DNA from: Streptomyces pactum
GTDB lineage: Bacteria; Actinomycetota; Actinomycetes; Streptomycetales; Streptomycetaceae
Reading direction: 5' to 3'
Assembly (NCBI RefSeq): GCF_002005225.1
Contig: NZ_CP019724.1
Coordinates: 5,597,501-5,661,500, forward strand
DNA: 64,000 nt
Every line of letters starts with the position of its first letter. Position 1 is the first letter of the stretch. The position numbers and the translations under genes are program-made. Shown piece after piece: positions 34,683 through 43,064 of the stretch. The notes beneath the pieces are model-generated. The model had not been told where the DNA came from and searched no databases. It was given only the letters and a program-made list of their open reading frames with translations.

Positions 34683-36149
34683 TCACCGGTACTCCGAGAG
34701 CCTGCGGCCGATACCCAGCAGAGCGCCGGCCGCGCCGAGCCCGGCGAGGACGCCGGCGCCCTGCGGCAGGTAGCCCATCGCGTCCAGGCCGTCACCCGCC
34801 GCCCGCTCGAACTCCCGCTCCTCGTGGGCGAGGGCGGCGGCCAGCGAGGAGTCGACGCCGTCGAAGCACTCGACCGTGGGCTCCACCCCGCTGTCCCCGC
34901 CGCCGATCACCAGGTCCAGCGCCTGCTGGTAGTTGCCGTTCGCGTCCTGCTCGCGGGCCGCCGAGTGGCGCTTCTTCCACTCCGCCATGTCGCCGTTCGC
35001 CGCCGCGACCGGCCGCTCGCCCGCCTCGTCGTCGGCGAGCCGGGCCGCCTGGGCCAGGCCCTTGCCGAGTGCGTCCATGTTCTTCTCGAACTCGAAGTCG
35101 TAGGCGTCGAACGTCTCGTCGCCGACCTTCGTGGTCTCCGCGCCGCGCGCCACCAGCGTGAGGTTCTCGTTGCCCCGGGCCTTGAGGGAGGCGATGCGCG
35201 CGTCGTGCAGCACGTTCAGCGAGCGCACGCCGTGGTCGTAGGAGTCGCCCAGGTTCGACCGCGCGACGCTGTGGCCGACGACCAGCCAGAGCAGGACGAC
35301 CGTGGCGGCGGCCGTGGCGGCGACCAGGCCGTGGTTCAGTACCCGGTTGGTGCGCCGGTAGTTGCGGTGCTGCGCCCAGGCGAGGGCGGCGAGCGCGAGG
35401 ACGCCGAGGGCCAGCGCGGCCCAGGGGTAGGGCCTGGCGTCCGCGTAGTCGGCGCGCAGTCGCCTGTTCTCCGTCTTGTAGAGGTCCTCCGCCGCCGGGA
35501 GCATCTCCTTCTGCATCTTCTCGTTGGCGTAGCGCAGATAGGCGCCGCCGACCGGGAAGCCCTGGCGGTTGTAGGTGCGGGCGCGCTCGACGAGGCCCTT
35601 GTACTCGGGCAGGAGACGGTTGAGCTTGGTGATCGTCGCCGTGGAGGAGGAGTCGGCGTCGGAGTCGGCGGCGGCCTTCACGAGCCCTTCGGCGGCCGTG
35701 CGGACGCCCTTCTCGTACCGGTCCCGGGACGCCTCGGTCTCCTGGCCGCCGGCCAGGAACCCGCTGGAGGCCGCGGTGTTGGCGTCGGCGAGGGAGCGGT
35801 AGATGTCGGCCGCCTCCGAGGTGAGCGGCTGGCTGCGGTGCAGCACGTCGTCGGCGGCCTGGGACCGCGCGTTCATCTGCCAGGCGGTGACGGTGCCGAA
35901 GGCGACGACGAGCGCGGCGAGCAGCGCGCCGATGATCCGCAGCCGCCCGGGCTCGGTGACGGCCGCCGCGCGCAGCCGGTCCAGGCCCTCGGCGAACGCG
36001 GTGCGGCGGGGCTCCGAGGGCGGCGGCCCGGCGGGGGCGCCGCCCGGCCGCCGCCGGGGCACCGGTCCGGCCTGCGGCGGTACGGCGGGCAGGGTGGGCG
36101 AGCCCGTGCCCGGCGGTGGCGCCGCGCTGCCCTTCGGCGGTTGAGTCAC
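34683..36149 (-). CDS. four-helix membrane sensor protein (GlnX-like)
   Basis: The 488-aa protein begins at a GTG with GGGGGAGG 6 nt upstream. After a Pro-rich cytoplasmic N-terminus (~60 aa) it has TM1 (IIGALLAALVVAFGTVTAW). An extracytoplasmic helical domain follows (~100-250; QAADDVLHRSQPLTSEAADIYRSLADANTAAS), then TM2 (WAALALGVLALAALAWA) and TM3 (LVAATAAATVVLLWLVVG). A second extracytoplasmic helical domain precedes TM4 (GAGVLAGLGAAGALLGIG). Two four-helix-bundle sensor loops fit GlnX. It is the first gene of the signalling operon and lies 59 bp upstream of the GlnH-like gene. There is no kinase or HAMP output domain, so the signal must pass to a partner, plausibly PknG. Confidence 0.8.
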   Translation of the reverse strand: MTQPPKGSAAPPPGTGSPTLPAVPPQAGPVPRRRPGGAPAGPPPSEPRRTAFAEGLDRLRAAAVTEPGRLRIIGALLAALVVAFGTVTAWQMNARSQAADDVLHRSQPLTSEAADIYRSLADANTAASSGFLAGGQETEASRDRYEKGVRTAAEGLVKAAADSDADSSSTATITKLNRLLPEYKGLVERARTYNRQGFPVGGAYLRYANEKMQKEMLPAAEDLYKTENRRLRADYADARPYPWAALALGVLALAALAWAQHRNYRRTNRVLNHGLVAATAAATVVLLWLVVGHSVARSNLGDSYDHGVRSLNVLHDARIASLKARGNENLTLVARGAETTKVGDETFDAYDFEFEKNMDALGKGLAQAARLADDEAGERPVAAANGDMAEWKKRHSAAREQDANGNYQQALDLVIGGGDSGVEPTVECFDGVDSSLAAALAHEEREFERAAGDGLDAMGYLPQGAGVLAGLGAAGALLGIGRRLSEYR

Positions 36150-36462
36150 TGCTGACCTCCCCCTGGTCATCCGTCGCCGCAAGTATCGCTGCCCGCACCG
36201 GCATTCGCACCGGCCTTCACCCGATCTTGATCCGAGGCCCGGTGCCAGGACCCGACGCCAAGACCCGGTGCCACGAACCGGTGCCGGGACCCGCTGTCCG
36301 GACCCACCGCATGGATCCGGTGTTCCGAACCGGTGTGCCGACCCGGTCCCTCCGGTCCGGCGTCCCGATCCGGTGCAACGCACCACCCCTGCCCATGAAT
36401 ACGCCACCGGAACCGGTTCGGTTCCCGGAGTCCGGACTTCCGGGGCCGGACCTCACGGCACC
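36150..36462. repeat. upstream region of the pknG operon with degenerate CCGGTG repeats
   Basis: The 313-bp gap between the GlnX-like gene and csnK-like gene is packed with short imperfect repeats of type (ga)(t/c)CCGGTG(c/t), about ten copies spaced 11-25 bp between ~36205 and 36430. It should contain the operon promoter, and the repeated half-sites could be regulator-binding or simply slippage products. Confidence 0.45.
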
Positions 36463-37434
36463 TCAGCCGGCGAAGTGCGCCCGCACCCGCGCGTGGGCCC
36501 CGGGCGCCGCCCCCGCCCGGTCGAGGCCCAGCAGCACCGCGCCCAGCACGGGCCGTTCCGTCACCACCCGCGGCACGGCCTCGGGGGCCCGGGCCGCCAG
36601 CAGCTCCCGTATCCGGTCGTCGAGGTGCGGATGCCGCGCCGCCAGGACGCTGCCGCCCAGCAGGACCGGGGTCTGCTCCGCCAGCAGGTCCAGCCGGGTC
36701 AGCGCGACCGTGGCCATGGCCACCACCTCGTCCGCCTGCCGGTCCACGATCGACCGCGCGACCGGGTCGCCGCCGGCCGCCGTGGCGAACAGCACGGGGG
36801 CCAGCTCGTGGCGCCGGACGGCCTCGACGCGCCGCAGGTGCAGGGCCTCGATCAGGGCGTACATCGTGCCGAGCCCGAAGTGGGCGGGCAGGGCACGGGC
36901 CAGTTCCGTAGGCTCCCCGCGCCCGTCCTCCGCCCGCGCCGCGTGCCACAGCGCCTCCTCGGCCAGCCCCCAGCCGCCGCCCCAGTCGCCGGAGAGACGT
37001 CCGATGGCGGGGAAGCGGGCGGTGCGGCCGTCGGGACGCATGCCGACGCAGTTGACGCCGGCCCCGCACACGACGGCTACGCCGCGCGGCTCGTCGACGC
37101 CCGCCCGCAGGACGGCGAACGTGTCGTTGCGCACCTCCGTACTCGCACCCCACCCGCGCGCGTGGAGCGCGGCGGCCAACTGCTCCTCCTCCACCGGCAG
37201 GTCGGCGTTGGCCAGACACGCCGAGACGTGCTCGACGGAGCTGACGCCCGCCGCCGCGAAGGCCCGCGCCACCGCCTCCCCGAGGGCGTCCACGGCCCGC
37301 TCGACGCCCACCGCGGGCGGCCGGAAGGCGCCGCCGCGGGCCGTGGCGAGGACCTCCCCGTCACCGGTCACGACCGCCACGTCGGTCTTGCTGTTGCCCG
37401 CGTCGACGGCGAGCAGGCTCGCGGTCAGGCCCAC
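36463..37434 (-). CDS. csnK: BadF/BadG-type N-acetylglucosamine/glucosamine kinase-like protein (CsnK)
   Basis: The 323-aa protein has an ASKHA ATPase fold: LLAVDAGNSKTDVAVVTGDG (phosphate-1), CLANADLP, then RGVAVVCGAGVNCVGMRPDG (phosphate-2), LSGDWGGGWGLAEEALW and LLGGSVLAARHPHL (adenosine motif). It should phosphorylate an aminosugar after uptake. It is the last gene of the csn-like operon; the GTG start overlaps the end of the GH4 gene by 10 bp, indicating coupling. Assignment to CsnK follows gene order ROK regulator-transport-GH4-kinase, as recalled from the S. coelicolor csnR-K operon. Confidence 0.75.
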   Translation of the reverse strand: MGLTASLLAVDAGNSKTDVAVVTGDGEVLATARGGAFRPPAVGVERAVDALGEAVARAFAAAGVSSVEHVSACLANADLPVEEEQLAAALHARGWGASTEVRNDTFAVLRAGVDEPRGVAVVCGAGVNCVGMRPDGRTARFPAIGRLSGDWGGGWGLAEEALWHAARAEDGRGEPTELARALPAHFGLGTMYALIEALHLRRVEAVRRHELAPVLFATAAGGDPVARSIVDRQADEVVAMATVALTRLDLLAEQTPVLLGGSVLAARHPHLDDRIRELLAARAPEAVPRVVTERPVLGAVLLGLDRAGAAPGAHARVRAHFAG

Positions 37435-38690
37435 GCCAGGTGCTCCCGGTTGTGCGCGACCAGCCGGTCGGTGAGCCGCTCGGCGTACGCGTACTGGCCG
37501 ACCAGGGGGTGGGCGAGCAGGGCGCGGAACACCCGTTCCCGGCCGCCGCGCAGGGCCGCGTCCAGGGCCAGGTCCTCGTACGCCGTCACGTTCGCCATCA
37601 GTCCCGCGTACAACGGGTCCACGGCCGCCACCGGCAGCGGAGCGGCCCCCTTCGGGCCCACCGCGGCCGGCACCTCGATCACCGCGTCGTCGGGCAGGAA
37701 GGGCAGTGTGCCCCGGTTGTACGTGTTCACCACCTGGTACGGGGAGCCCGAGCCGCCGAGCAGGGCGGCGGCCAGGTCCACGGCCGCCTCCGAGTAGTAG
37801 GCGCCGCCCCGCCGCGCCAGCAGGGCGGGCTTCTCGTCCAGGGCCGGATCGCCGTACATCTGAAGCAGTTGCCGCTCCATCTCCGCCACCTCGGCGGCCC
37901 GGGACGGCTTGGTGCGCAGCTCGTCGACGACCTCGTCGTGCGCGTAGTAGTAGCGCAGGTAGTAGGAGGGGACGACGCCCAGGCGGTCCAGGAGGGGCCG
38001 GGGCAGGCGGAGGTCGGCGGCGACCGTGTCCCCGTGCTCGGCCAGCAGCCGGGGCAGGACGTCCTCCGCCTCGGGGCCGCCGAGGCGGACGCCGGTCTCC
38101 CAGGTGAGGTGGTTGAGGCCCACGTGGTCCAGGTGGACGTCGGCGGGCGCCACCCCGAGCAGCGCGGCGAACTTGCGCTGCAGCCCGATCGCCACGTTGC
38201 ACAGGCCGACCGCCCGGTGCCCGGCCCGGAGCAGGGCGCGGGTCACGATGCCGACCGGGTTGGTGAAGTCGATGATCCAGGCGTCCGGGTTGGCCCGGCG
38301 GACCCGATCGGCGATGTCCAATACCACCGGCACGGTGCGCAGCGCCTTGGCCAGGCCGCCCGCGCCGGTCGTCTCCTGGCCGACGCAGCCGCACTCCAGC
38401 GGCCAGGTCTCGTCCCGCTCGCGGGCCGCCTGACCGCCGACGCGGAGCTGGAGCAGTACGGCGTCGGCGCCGTCCACGGCCGCGTCCAGGTCGGAGGTGG
38501 TGACGATCCGGCCGGCGTGTCCCTGCCGGGCGAAGATGCGGCGGGCGAGGCCGCCCACCAGGTCCAGCCGGTCCGCCGCCGGATCGACGAGGACCAGTTC
38601 CTCGACCGGCAGGGTGTCCCGCAACCGGGCGAAGCCGTCGACGAGTTCGGGCGTGTAGGTCGAACCGCCGCCGACCACGGTGAGTTTCAT
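37425..38690 (-). CDS. csnH: glycoside hydrolase family 4 (6-phospho-beta-glycosidase-like, CsnH)
   Basis: The 421-aa enzyme is a GH4 NAD+/Mn2+-dependent glycosidase. The N-terminus MKLTVVGGGSTYTPEL is the NAD-binding GGGS. Metal-binding C164 in LCNVAIGLQ and H194 in HVGLNHLTW are present, as are ERDETWPLECGCVGQETTGAGG and RGGAYYSEAAVDLA. It hydrolyses a phosphorylated or aminosugar disaccharide by an oxidation-elimination mechanism. It starts 7 bp after the truncated transporter gene and overlaps the kinase. The intact GH4 and kinase genes contrast with the broken transporter upstream. Confidence 0.85.
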   Translation of the reverse strand: MKLTVVGGGSTYTPELVDGFARLRDTLPVEELVLVDPAADRLDLVGGLARRIFARQGHAGRIVTTSDLDAAVDGADAVLLQLRVGGQAARERDETWPLECGCVGQETTGAGGLAKALRTVPVVLDIADRVRRANPDAWIIDFTNPVGIVTRALLRAGHRAVGLCNVAIGLQRKFAALLGVAPADVHLDHVGLNHLTWETGVRLGGPEAEDVLPRLLAEHGDTVAADLRLPRPLLDRLGVVPSYYLRYYYAHDEVVDELRTKPSRAAEVAEMERQLLQMYGDPALDEKPALLARRGGAYYSEAAVDLAAALLGGSGSPYQVVNTYNRGTLPFLPDDAVIEVPAAVGPKGAAPLPVAAVDPLYAGLMANVTAYEDLALDAALRGGRERVFRALLAHPLVGQYAYAERLTDRLVAHNREHLAWA

Positions 38691-38697
38691 GCAGTCA

Positions 38698-39573
38698 TCA
38701 ACCCTTTACTCCAGTCAGCGTGACGCCCTCGACGAACGCCTTCTGCGCGAAGAAGAACACGAGGATCACGGGGGCCATGACCAGCACGGTCGCGGCCATG
38801 GTGAGGTTCCAGTCGGTGTGGTGGGCGCCCTTGAAGGACTCCAGGCCGTAGGACAGGGTCCAGGCGCCGGGGTTCTCGGAGGCGTATATCTGCGGGCCGA
38901 AGTAGTCGTTCCAGGCGTAGAAGAACTGGAAGAGGGCCACGGCCGCGATGCCCGGCTTCGCCATCGGCAGGACGACCCGCAGCAGGGTGCGCAGTTCCCC
39001 GCAGCCGTCCACCTTCGCCGCGTCCAGGTACTCGTCCGGAATGGTCAGCAGGAACTGCCGCAGCAGGAAGATGGAGAACGCGTCGCCGAAGGCCATCGGG
39101 ATGATCAGCGGCCAGAGCGTGCCCGACAGGTCGAGCTGCTTCGCCCAGAACAGGTACATCGGGATGATGACCACCTGCGGGGGCAGCATCATCATCGAGA
39201 TCACCAGCATCAGGGACAGGTGCCGGCCCCGGAAGCGGAACTTGGCCAGCGCGTACGCCACGGGGATCGAGGAGGCGACGGTCAGGGCGGTGCCGAGCCC
39301 CGCGTAGAGCAGCGTGTTCTTCCACCAGGTGAGGAAGCCGGGCGTGTCCAGGACCGTGCGGTAGTTGCCCCACTCCCAGGTGTGCGGCCACAGGTCCCGG
39401 GTGACCTTCACCTCGGCGGGCGCGCTCCAGCCGTGCCAGAAGGTGATGGTCGTCTCGGCGTCAGGGTCGTCCGTGGCGCCGGTGCCGGACTGACCGGTGC
39501 AGGCGCCGACGAGGAGGGTGAGGGAGACGGAGGCGGCGACCGCGAGGGCCGCTTTTCTCGATATTCCGCGCAT
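38698..39573 (-). CDS. in-frame fusion of csnE lipoprotein N-terminus to csnG permease C-terminus (deletion product)
   Basis: Residues 1-~58 are the start of an ABC sugar-binding lipoprotein: signal peptide, lipobox LLVGAC, TGQSG linker, then TTITFWHGWSAPAEVK, the first strand of family 1 binding proteins. The next residues switch abruptly to VTRDLWPHTWEWGNYRTVLD, the periplasmic pre-TM segment of a MalG-type permease. That permease continues to its normal end with the EAA loop (EYLDAAKVDGCGELRTLLRVVLP). So most of the binding protein (~390 aa), a whole first permease and ~60 residues of the second permease, including TM1, are absent; these sizes are estimates from family lengths. The product is 291 aa and cannot form a normal importer. 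The frame is intact across the junction at ~39405-39412. Confidence 0.85.
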   Translation of the reverse strand: MRGISRKAALAVAASVSLTLLVGACTGQSGTGATDDPDAETTITFWHGWSAPAEVKVTRDLWPHTWEWGNYRTVLDTPGFLTWWKNTLLYAGLGTALTVASSIPVAYALAKFRFRGRHLSLMLVISMMMLPPQVVIIPMYLFWAKQLDLSGTLWPLIIPMAFGDAFSIFLLRQFLLTIPDEYLDAAKVDGCGELRTLLRVVLPMAKPGIAAVALFQFFYAWNDYFGPQIYASENPGAWTLSYGLESFKGAHHTDWNLTMAATVLVMAPVILVFFFAQKAFVEGVTLTGVKG

Positions 39574-39627
39574 GACGGATCTCCCTGATGGCGGAGGTGG
39601 GAAGGAGGGGAGCGGGAGCGGGGTGCT

Positions 39628-40839
39628 TCAGCGCGAGGTGTCGAAGACCTCGTCGCGGGTGGTCGCCAGCGCGCTCTCCAGCGCGCCGCGCAGTACGGGA
39701 TGCTCGGTCACGTCACCGACGACGAGCCGGGGCCTGGACGCGGCCAGCTCCTCCAGCTCGTCCTGGACCAGGGTGCGCAGCGCCTCACCACCCGCGGTGA
39801 GCGAGGTGCCGCTCAGGACCACCAGCTCGGGGTCCAGTACGGAGACGAGGGAGGCGAGACCGGTGGCCAGGCGGGTGGCGTACGTCCGGAGCAGCCGGCG
39901 GTGCGGGTCGTCCTCGGCCCGCGCCGCCCGGGCGACGAGGGCGGCGGCGGCCTCGTGGTACACGCCGGTGGGTACGGAGGTGACGCCGAGGTCCCGGGCC
40001 AGTTGCGGCAGGGCCTGGGAGCCGGCCAGCTCCTGGAAGCCGCCGCTGCCCGTACGGCTGACCTTGCGGACCAGCGGGGCGCCCGGCACCGGCAGGAACC
40101 CGACCTCGCCCGCGCCGCCGGTCCAGCCGCGGTGCAGCCGGCCGCCGAGGACCAGGGCGGCGCCCAGGCCCTCCTGGTTCCACAGCAGGACGAAGTCCTC
40201 GTGGCCCCGGGCCGCGCCGAGGCGCTGCTCGGCCACGGCGGCGAGGTTCACGTCGTTCTCGTACTCCACCGGCATCGGCAGGGCGGCGGCGAGTTCGCCG
40301 AGGAGGGCCGGGGAGTGCCAGCCGGGCAGGTGGGAGGCGTAGCGCAGCCGTCCGGTGCCCGGGTCGAAGGCGCCCGGGGTGCCGATGACGAGGCGGTGGA
40401 CGTCGTCCCGGACGAGTCCGGCCGCCTTGACCGCGCCGTCGAGGGCGTCGGTGACCTGCCGGACGACGGGGGCGGCGGCGCGCCGGCCCGGGGTGGGCAG
40501 CTCGAACCGGCCGACCGTGCGCCCGGTGATGTCGGCGACCGCGGCGAGGACGCGGTCCGGGGTGACGTCGAGTCCGGCGGCGTGGGCGGCGGCCGGATTG
40601 ACCTCGTACAACTGGGCGCCCGGGCCCGGCCGGCCCTCCGTGGTGCCGCCGGCCAGCACGAGCCCCGCCGCCTCCAGGCGGGCCAGCAACTGGGAGGCGG
40701 TCGGCTTCGACAGGCCGGTGAGCTTGCCGATCCGGGTGCGGGACAGCGGCCCGTGCTCCAGCAGGAGGTCCAGGGCGGCCCGGTCGTTCATGGCGCGCAG
40801 GACGCGCGGGGTGCCCGGCGTGCCGGCGGTTCCTGCCAT
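39628..40839 (-). CDS. csnR: ROK-family transcriptional repressor (CsnR-like)
   Basis: The 403-aa protein has an N-terminal winged HTH (LDLLLEHGPLSRTRIGKLTG, LSKPTASQLLARLEAAGLV). A ROK domain follows: GLDVTPDRVLAAVADITG, VIGTPGAFDPGTG, EYENDVNLAAVAEQRLGAA and GLGAALVLGGRLHRGWTGGAGEVGF. The ROK zinc motif C-x-CG-x-x-GC is missing (FLPVPGAPLVRKVSRTG instead), as in several regulatory ROK proteins. In S. coelicolor CsnR represses chitosanase and its own operon. Here it is the first gene of the operon, 54 bp upstream of the fusion. An AT-rich palindromic operator precedes it. Confidence 0.85.
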   Translation of the reverse strand: MAGTAGTPGTPRVLRAMNDRAALDLLLEHGPLSRTRIGKLTGLSKPTASQLLARLEAAGLVLAGGTTEGRPGPGAQLYEVNPAAAHAAGLDVTPDRVLAAVADITGRTVGRFELPTPGRRAAAPVVRQVTDALDGAVKAAGLVRDDVHRLVIGTPGAFDPGTGRLRYASHLPGWHSPALLGELAAALPMPVEYENDVNLAAVAEQRLGAARGHEDFVLLWNQEGLGAALVLGGRLHRGWTGGAGEVGFLPVPGAPLVRKVSRTGSGGFQELAGSQALPQLARDLGVTSVPTGVYHEAAAALVARAARAEDDPHRRLLRTYATRLATGLASLVSVLDPELVVLSGTSLTAGGEALRTLVQDELEELAASRPRLVVGDVTEHPVLRGALESALATTRDEVFDTSR

Positions 40840-40937
40840 GCGTGTCCACACCTGCCTCTCGGCCGCTCAGCTTTTCAGTGTGCGGTGGGGGAAGTCCACC
40901 GACCGCCCGCAGGCCGCGGGAGAAGCCTGTCAGGAGG

Positions 40938-40960
40938 TCTGTTAGGAAAGTTTTCTGTTG
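40938..40960. promoter_or_regulatory. csnR: candidate CsnR operator
   Basis: The sequence ctgttaggaaagttttctg is a highly AT-rich imperfect palindrome (AGGAAA/TTTTCT around GT) about 100 bp upstream of csnR. It resembles, from memory, the ROK-type operators described for csnA and csnR in other streptomycetes. Confidence 0.55.
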
Positions 40961-41003
40961 GCTGAGAAACGTAGGGCCGCCGGGGAGTGGCCGTCAAGAG
41001 AAG

Positions 41004-41037
41004 GCCCCCGAGGCGACGCGGTCGTCACCTCGGGGGC
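41004..41037 (-). terminator. terminator after mscS-like gene
   Basis: A 10-bp perfect stem (gcccccgagg with cctcgggggc), extended by cgac/gtcg inside, lies 20 bp beyond the 3' end of the minus-strand MscS gene. Confidence 0.75.
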
Positions 41038-41056
41038 GCGAGGAGCGCGGGGCCCG

Positions 41057-42151
41057 CTACTTGGTGGTGCTCGTCGGCGGGATCGGGGACGCCGCGATGG
41101 ACTGCGGCGACACGGTGCTCGCGTACGCCGACGGGGCCGCCACGCCCGCCGTCGGGTCGGGCGCCCCGGTCGTCTGGCCCGGGACCTCGGGGCCGCCGAC
41201 GATCTGGATGTCGGCGGCGTCGAAGGCCCGTTTGACGCGCCAGCGCAGTTCGCGCTCGACGGTGAGGGACTTGCCGGGCATGGTCTTGGCGGACACCCGC
41301 ACCACCATGGAGTCGAGCAGCACGGAGTCCAGGCCGAGCACCTCGATCGGGCCCCAGAGCATCTCGTTCCAGGGCTCCTCCTTGCTCATCCGCTCGCCGA
41401 CGGCGGCGATGGTCCGCTTCACCTTGTCCAGGTCCTCGTCGGAGCGGACGGTCACGTCCACGCCGGCCGTCGACCAGCCCTGGGAGAGGTTGCCGATCCG
41501 CTTGACCTCGCCGTTGCGGACGTACCAGATCTCGCCGTTGTCGCCGCGCAGCTTGGTCACCCGCAGCCCGACCTCGATGACCTCGCCGGAGGCTACGCCC
41601 GCGTCGATGCTGTCGCCGACGCCGTACTGGTCCTCCAGGATCATGAAGACGCCGGAGAGGAAGTCGGTGACCAGGTTGCGGGCGCCGAAGCCGATCGCGA
41701 CGCCCGCGACACCGGCGGACGCGAGCAGCGGGGCCAGGTTGATCTGGAAGGTGCCGAGGACCATCAGGGCCGCGGTGCCGAGGACGAGGAAGCTGGCCAC
41801 CGAGCGCAGTACGGAGCCGATGGCCTCCGAGCGCTGCCGGCGCCGCTCGGCGTTGACCAGCAGGCCGCTCAGCGCGGTACTGGCGCCCGTCCCGGCCCTG
41901 CGGTTCATCCGGTCCACCAGCTTGGTGATCGACCGCCGCACCACCGCCCGGAGCACCACCGCAATCACCACGATCAGCAGCACCCGCAGCCCGATCGCGA
42001 GCCACGTCGACCAGTTCTCCTCGACCCAGCCGGCGGCGTTCGTCGCGCTCTTCTGGGCGTCCTGGAGCGAGGGCACCACCGGGGCCGTCGGGGACGGCGA
42101 CGGGGACGGCGACGAACCGGCAGCCGCCAGGACGGCGTCGGACAGGGACAC
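41057..42151 (-). CDS. small-conductance mechanosensitive channel, MscS family
   Basis: The 364-aa protein has an N-terminal Ser/Pro region and three membrane helices: WLAIGLRVLLIVVIAVVLRAVV, VASFLVLGTAALMVLGTF, and the pore-lining TM3 LLASAGVAGVAIGFGARNLVTDFLSG with the Gly/Ala pattern. A beta domain (VGDSIDAGVASGEVIEVGLRVTKLRGDNGEIWYVRNGEV) and a C-terminal cytoplasmic alpha-beta domain follow. It releases solutes on hypo-osmotic shock. It starts at GTG with GGAGG upstream and is followed by a terminator. The disordered C-terminal tail (PTAGVAAPSAYASTV) is not typical of the core family. Confidence 0.88.
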   Translation of the reverse strand: MSLSDAVLAAAGSSPSPSPSPTAPVVPSLQDAQKSATNAAGWVEENWSTWLAIGLRVLLIVVIAVVLRAVVRRSITKLVDRMNRRAGTGASTALSGLLVNAERRRQRSEAIGSVLRSVASFLVLGTAALMVLGTFQINLAPLLASAGVAGVAIGFGARNLVTDFLSGVFMILEDQYGVGDSIDAGVASGEVIEVGLRVTKLRGDNGEIWYVRNGEVKRIGNLSQGWSTAGVDVTVRSDEDLDKVKRTIAAVGERMSKEEPWNEMLWGPIEVLGLDSVLLDSMVVRVSAKTMPGKSLTVERELRWRVKRAFDAADIQIVGGPEVPGQTTGAPDPTAGVAAPSAYASTVSPQSIAASPIPPTSTTK

Positions 42152-42491
42152 GGCGGATACCTCCAGGTGCGACGGCCCGTCCTCTGGGCTCCGGTGCGGG
42201 GCCGGTCCAGGACGCGGCCCGCGCTCCGGCCAGAGGTCACGGAAAGGTCACCGGACGGGCAGAGGCACCACACTAACGGGGCACCGGACCCGGATCGGCC
42301 CGAAACGGGCGGAAGAGACGGCGCTCACGCGCGCTTGAACAGGTCACGGTCCCGGGGAAGCATCGCGTGTGGTCGAAAACACTTCCAGCCCGTTACCGGG
42401 ACATGGTGGCGCTTCCACCAGGCATGAGGGGAGACTGACTACGGATCGTCCCGGCGCGAGCCACGCGCCGCCGGCGTACAAGGAGGCATCC
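42152..42491. promoter_or_regulatory. divergent region between mscS and the HNH nuclease gene
   Basis: 340 bp with the promoters of both genes; no ORF with coding signs. No operator was recognised. Confidence 0.35.
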
Positions 42492-43028
42492 GTGCCGCAT
42501 GTCCTGGTTCTCAACGCGTCGTACGAGCCACTCGGCGTCGTACCGCTCCGCCGCGCGCTCGTCCTCGTCCTCGAGAACAAGGCCGTGTGCCTTGAGGAGT
42601 CCGGCGCCTATCTGCACAGCGCGACCGTCACCGTGCCCGCACCCAGCGTGGTCCGGCTCAAGCGGTTCGTGCGGGTTCCCTACCGAGGGCCCGTCCCGCT
42701 CACCCGCCGGGCGCTCTTCGCCCGCGACGGAGGCCGCTGCATGTACTGCGGCGCCGTCGCCACCAGCGTCGACCACGTCATCCCGCGCAGCCGCGGGGGC
42801 CTGCACGCGTGGGACAACGTGGTGGCGTCCTGCCGCCGCTGCAACCACGTCAAGGCCGACCGGCACCTCGGTGAGATCGGCTGGCGCCTGCGTCACAAAC
42901 CCGCCCCGCCCACCGGCCTGGCCTGGCGCATCATCGGCACGGGCCACAGGGATCCCCGCTGGCTGCCGTACTTGCAGCCGTACGGCGCGGAGGACGCCAT
43001 GGCCCGGATCGACGGCATTTCCGCCTGA
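42492..43028 (+). CDS. HNH endonuclease domain protein
   Basis: The 178-aa protein starts at GTG with AAGGAGG at 7 nt. Its N-terminus (VPHVLVLNASYEPLGVVPLRRALVLVLENKAVCLEESG) is typical of the actinobacterial HNH family. The HNH domain has CMYCG, DHVIPRSRGG, DNVVASCRRCN, so the zinc and catalytic residues are complete. Its role is unknown; it is one of the very common standalone HNH genes of actinomycetes. The next gene lies on the opposite strand. Confidence 0.85.
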   Translation: MPHVLVLNASYEPLGVVPLRRALVLVLENKAVCLEESGAYLHSATVTVPAPSVVRLKRFVRVPYRGPVPLTRRALFARDGGRCMYCGAVATSVDHVIPRSRGGLHAWDNVVASCRRCNHVKADRHLGEIGWRLRHKPAPPTGLAWRIIGTGHRDPRWLPYLQPYGAEDAMARIDGISA

Positions 43029-43064
43029 CGGTCCGGGCCTTCGCACACCCTGGCGCCGGGCCGC

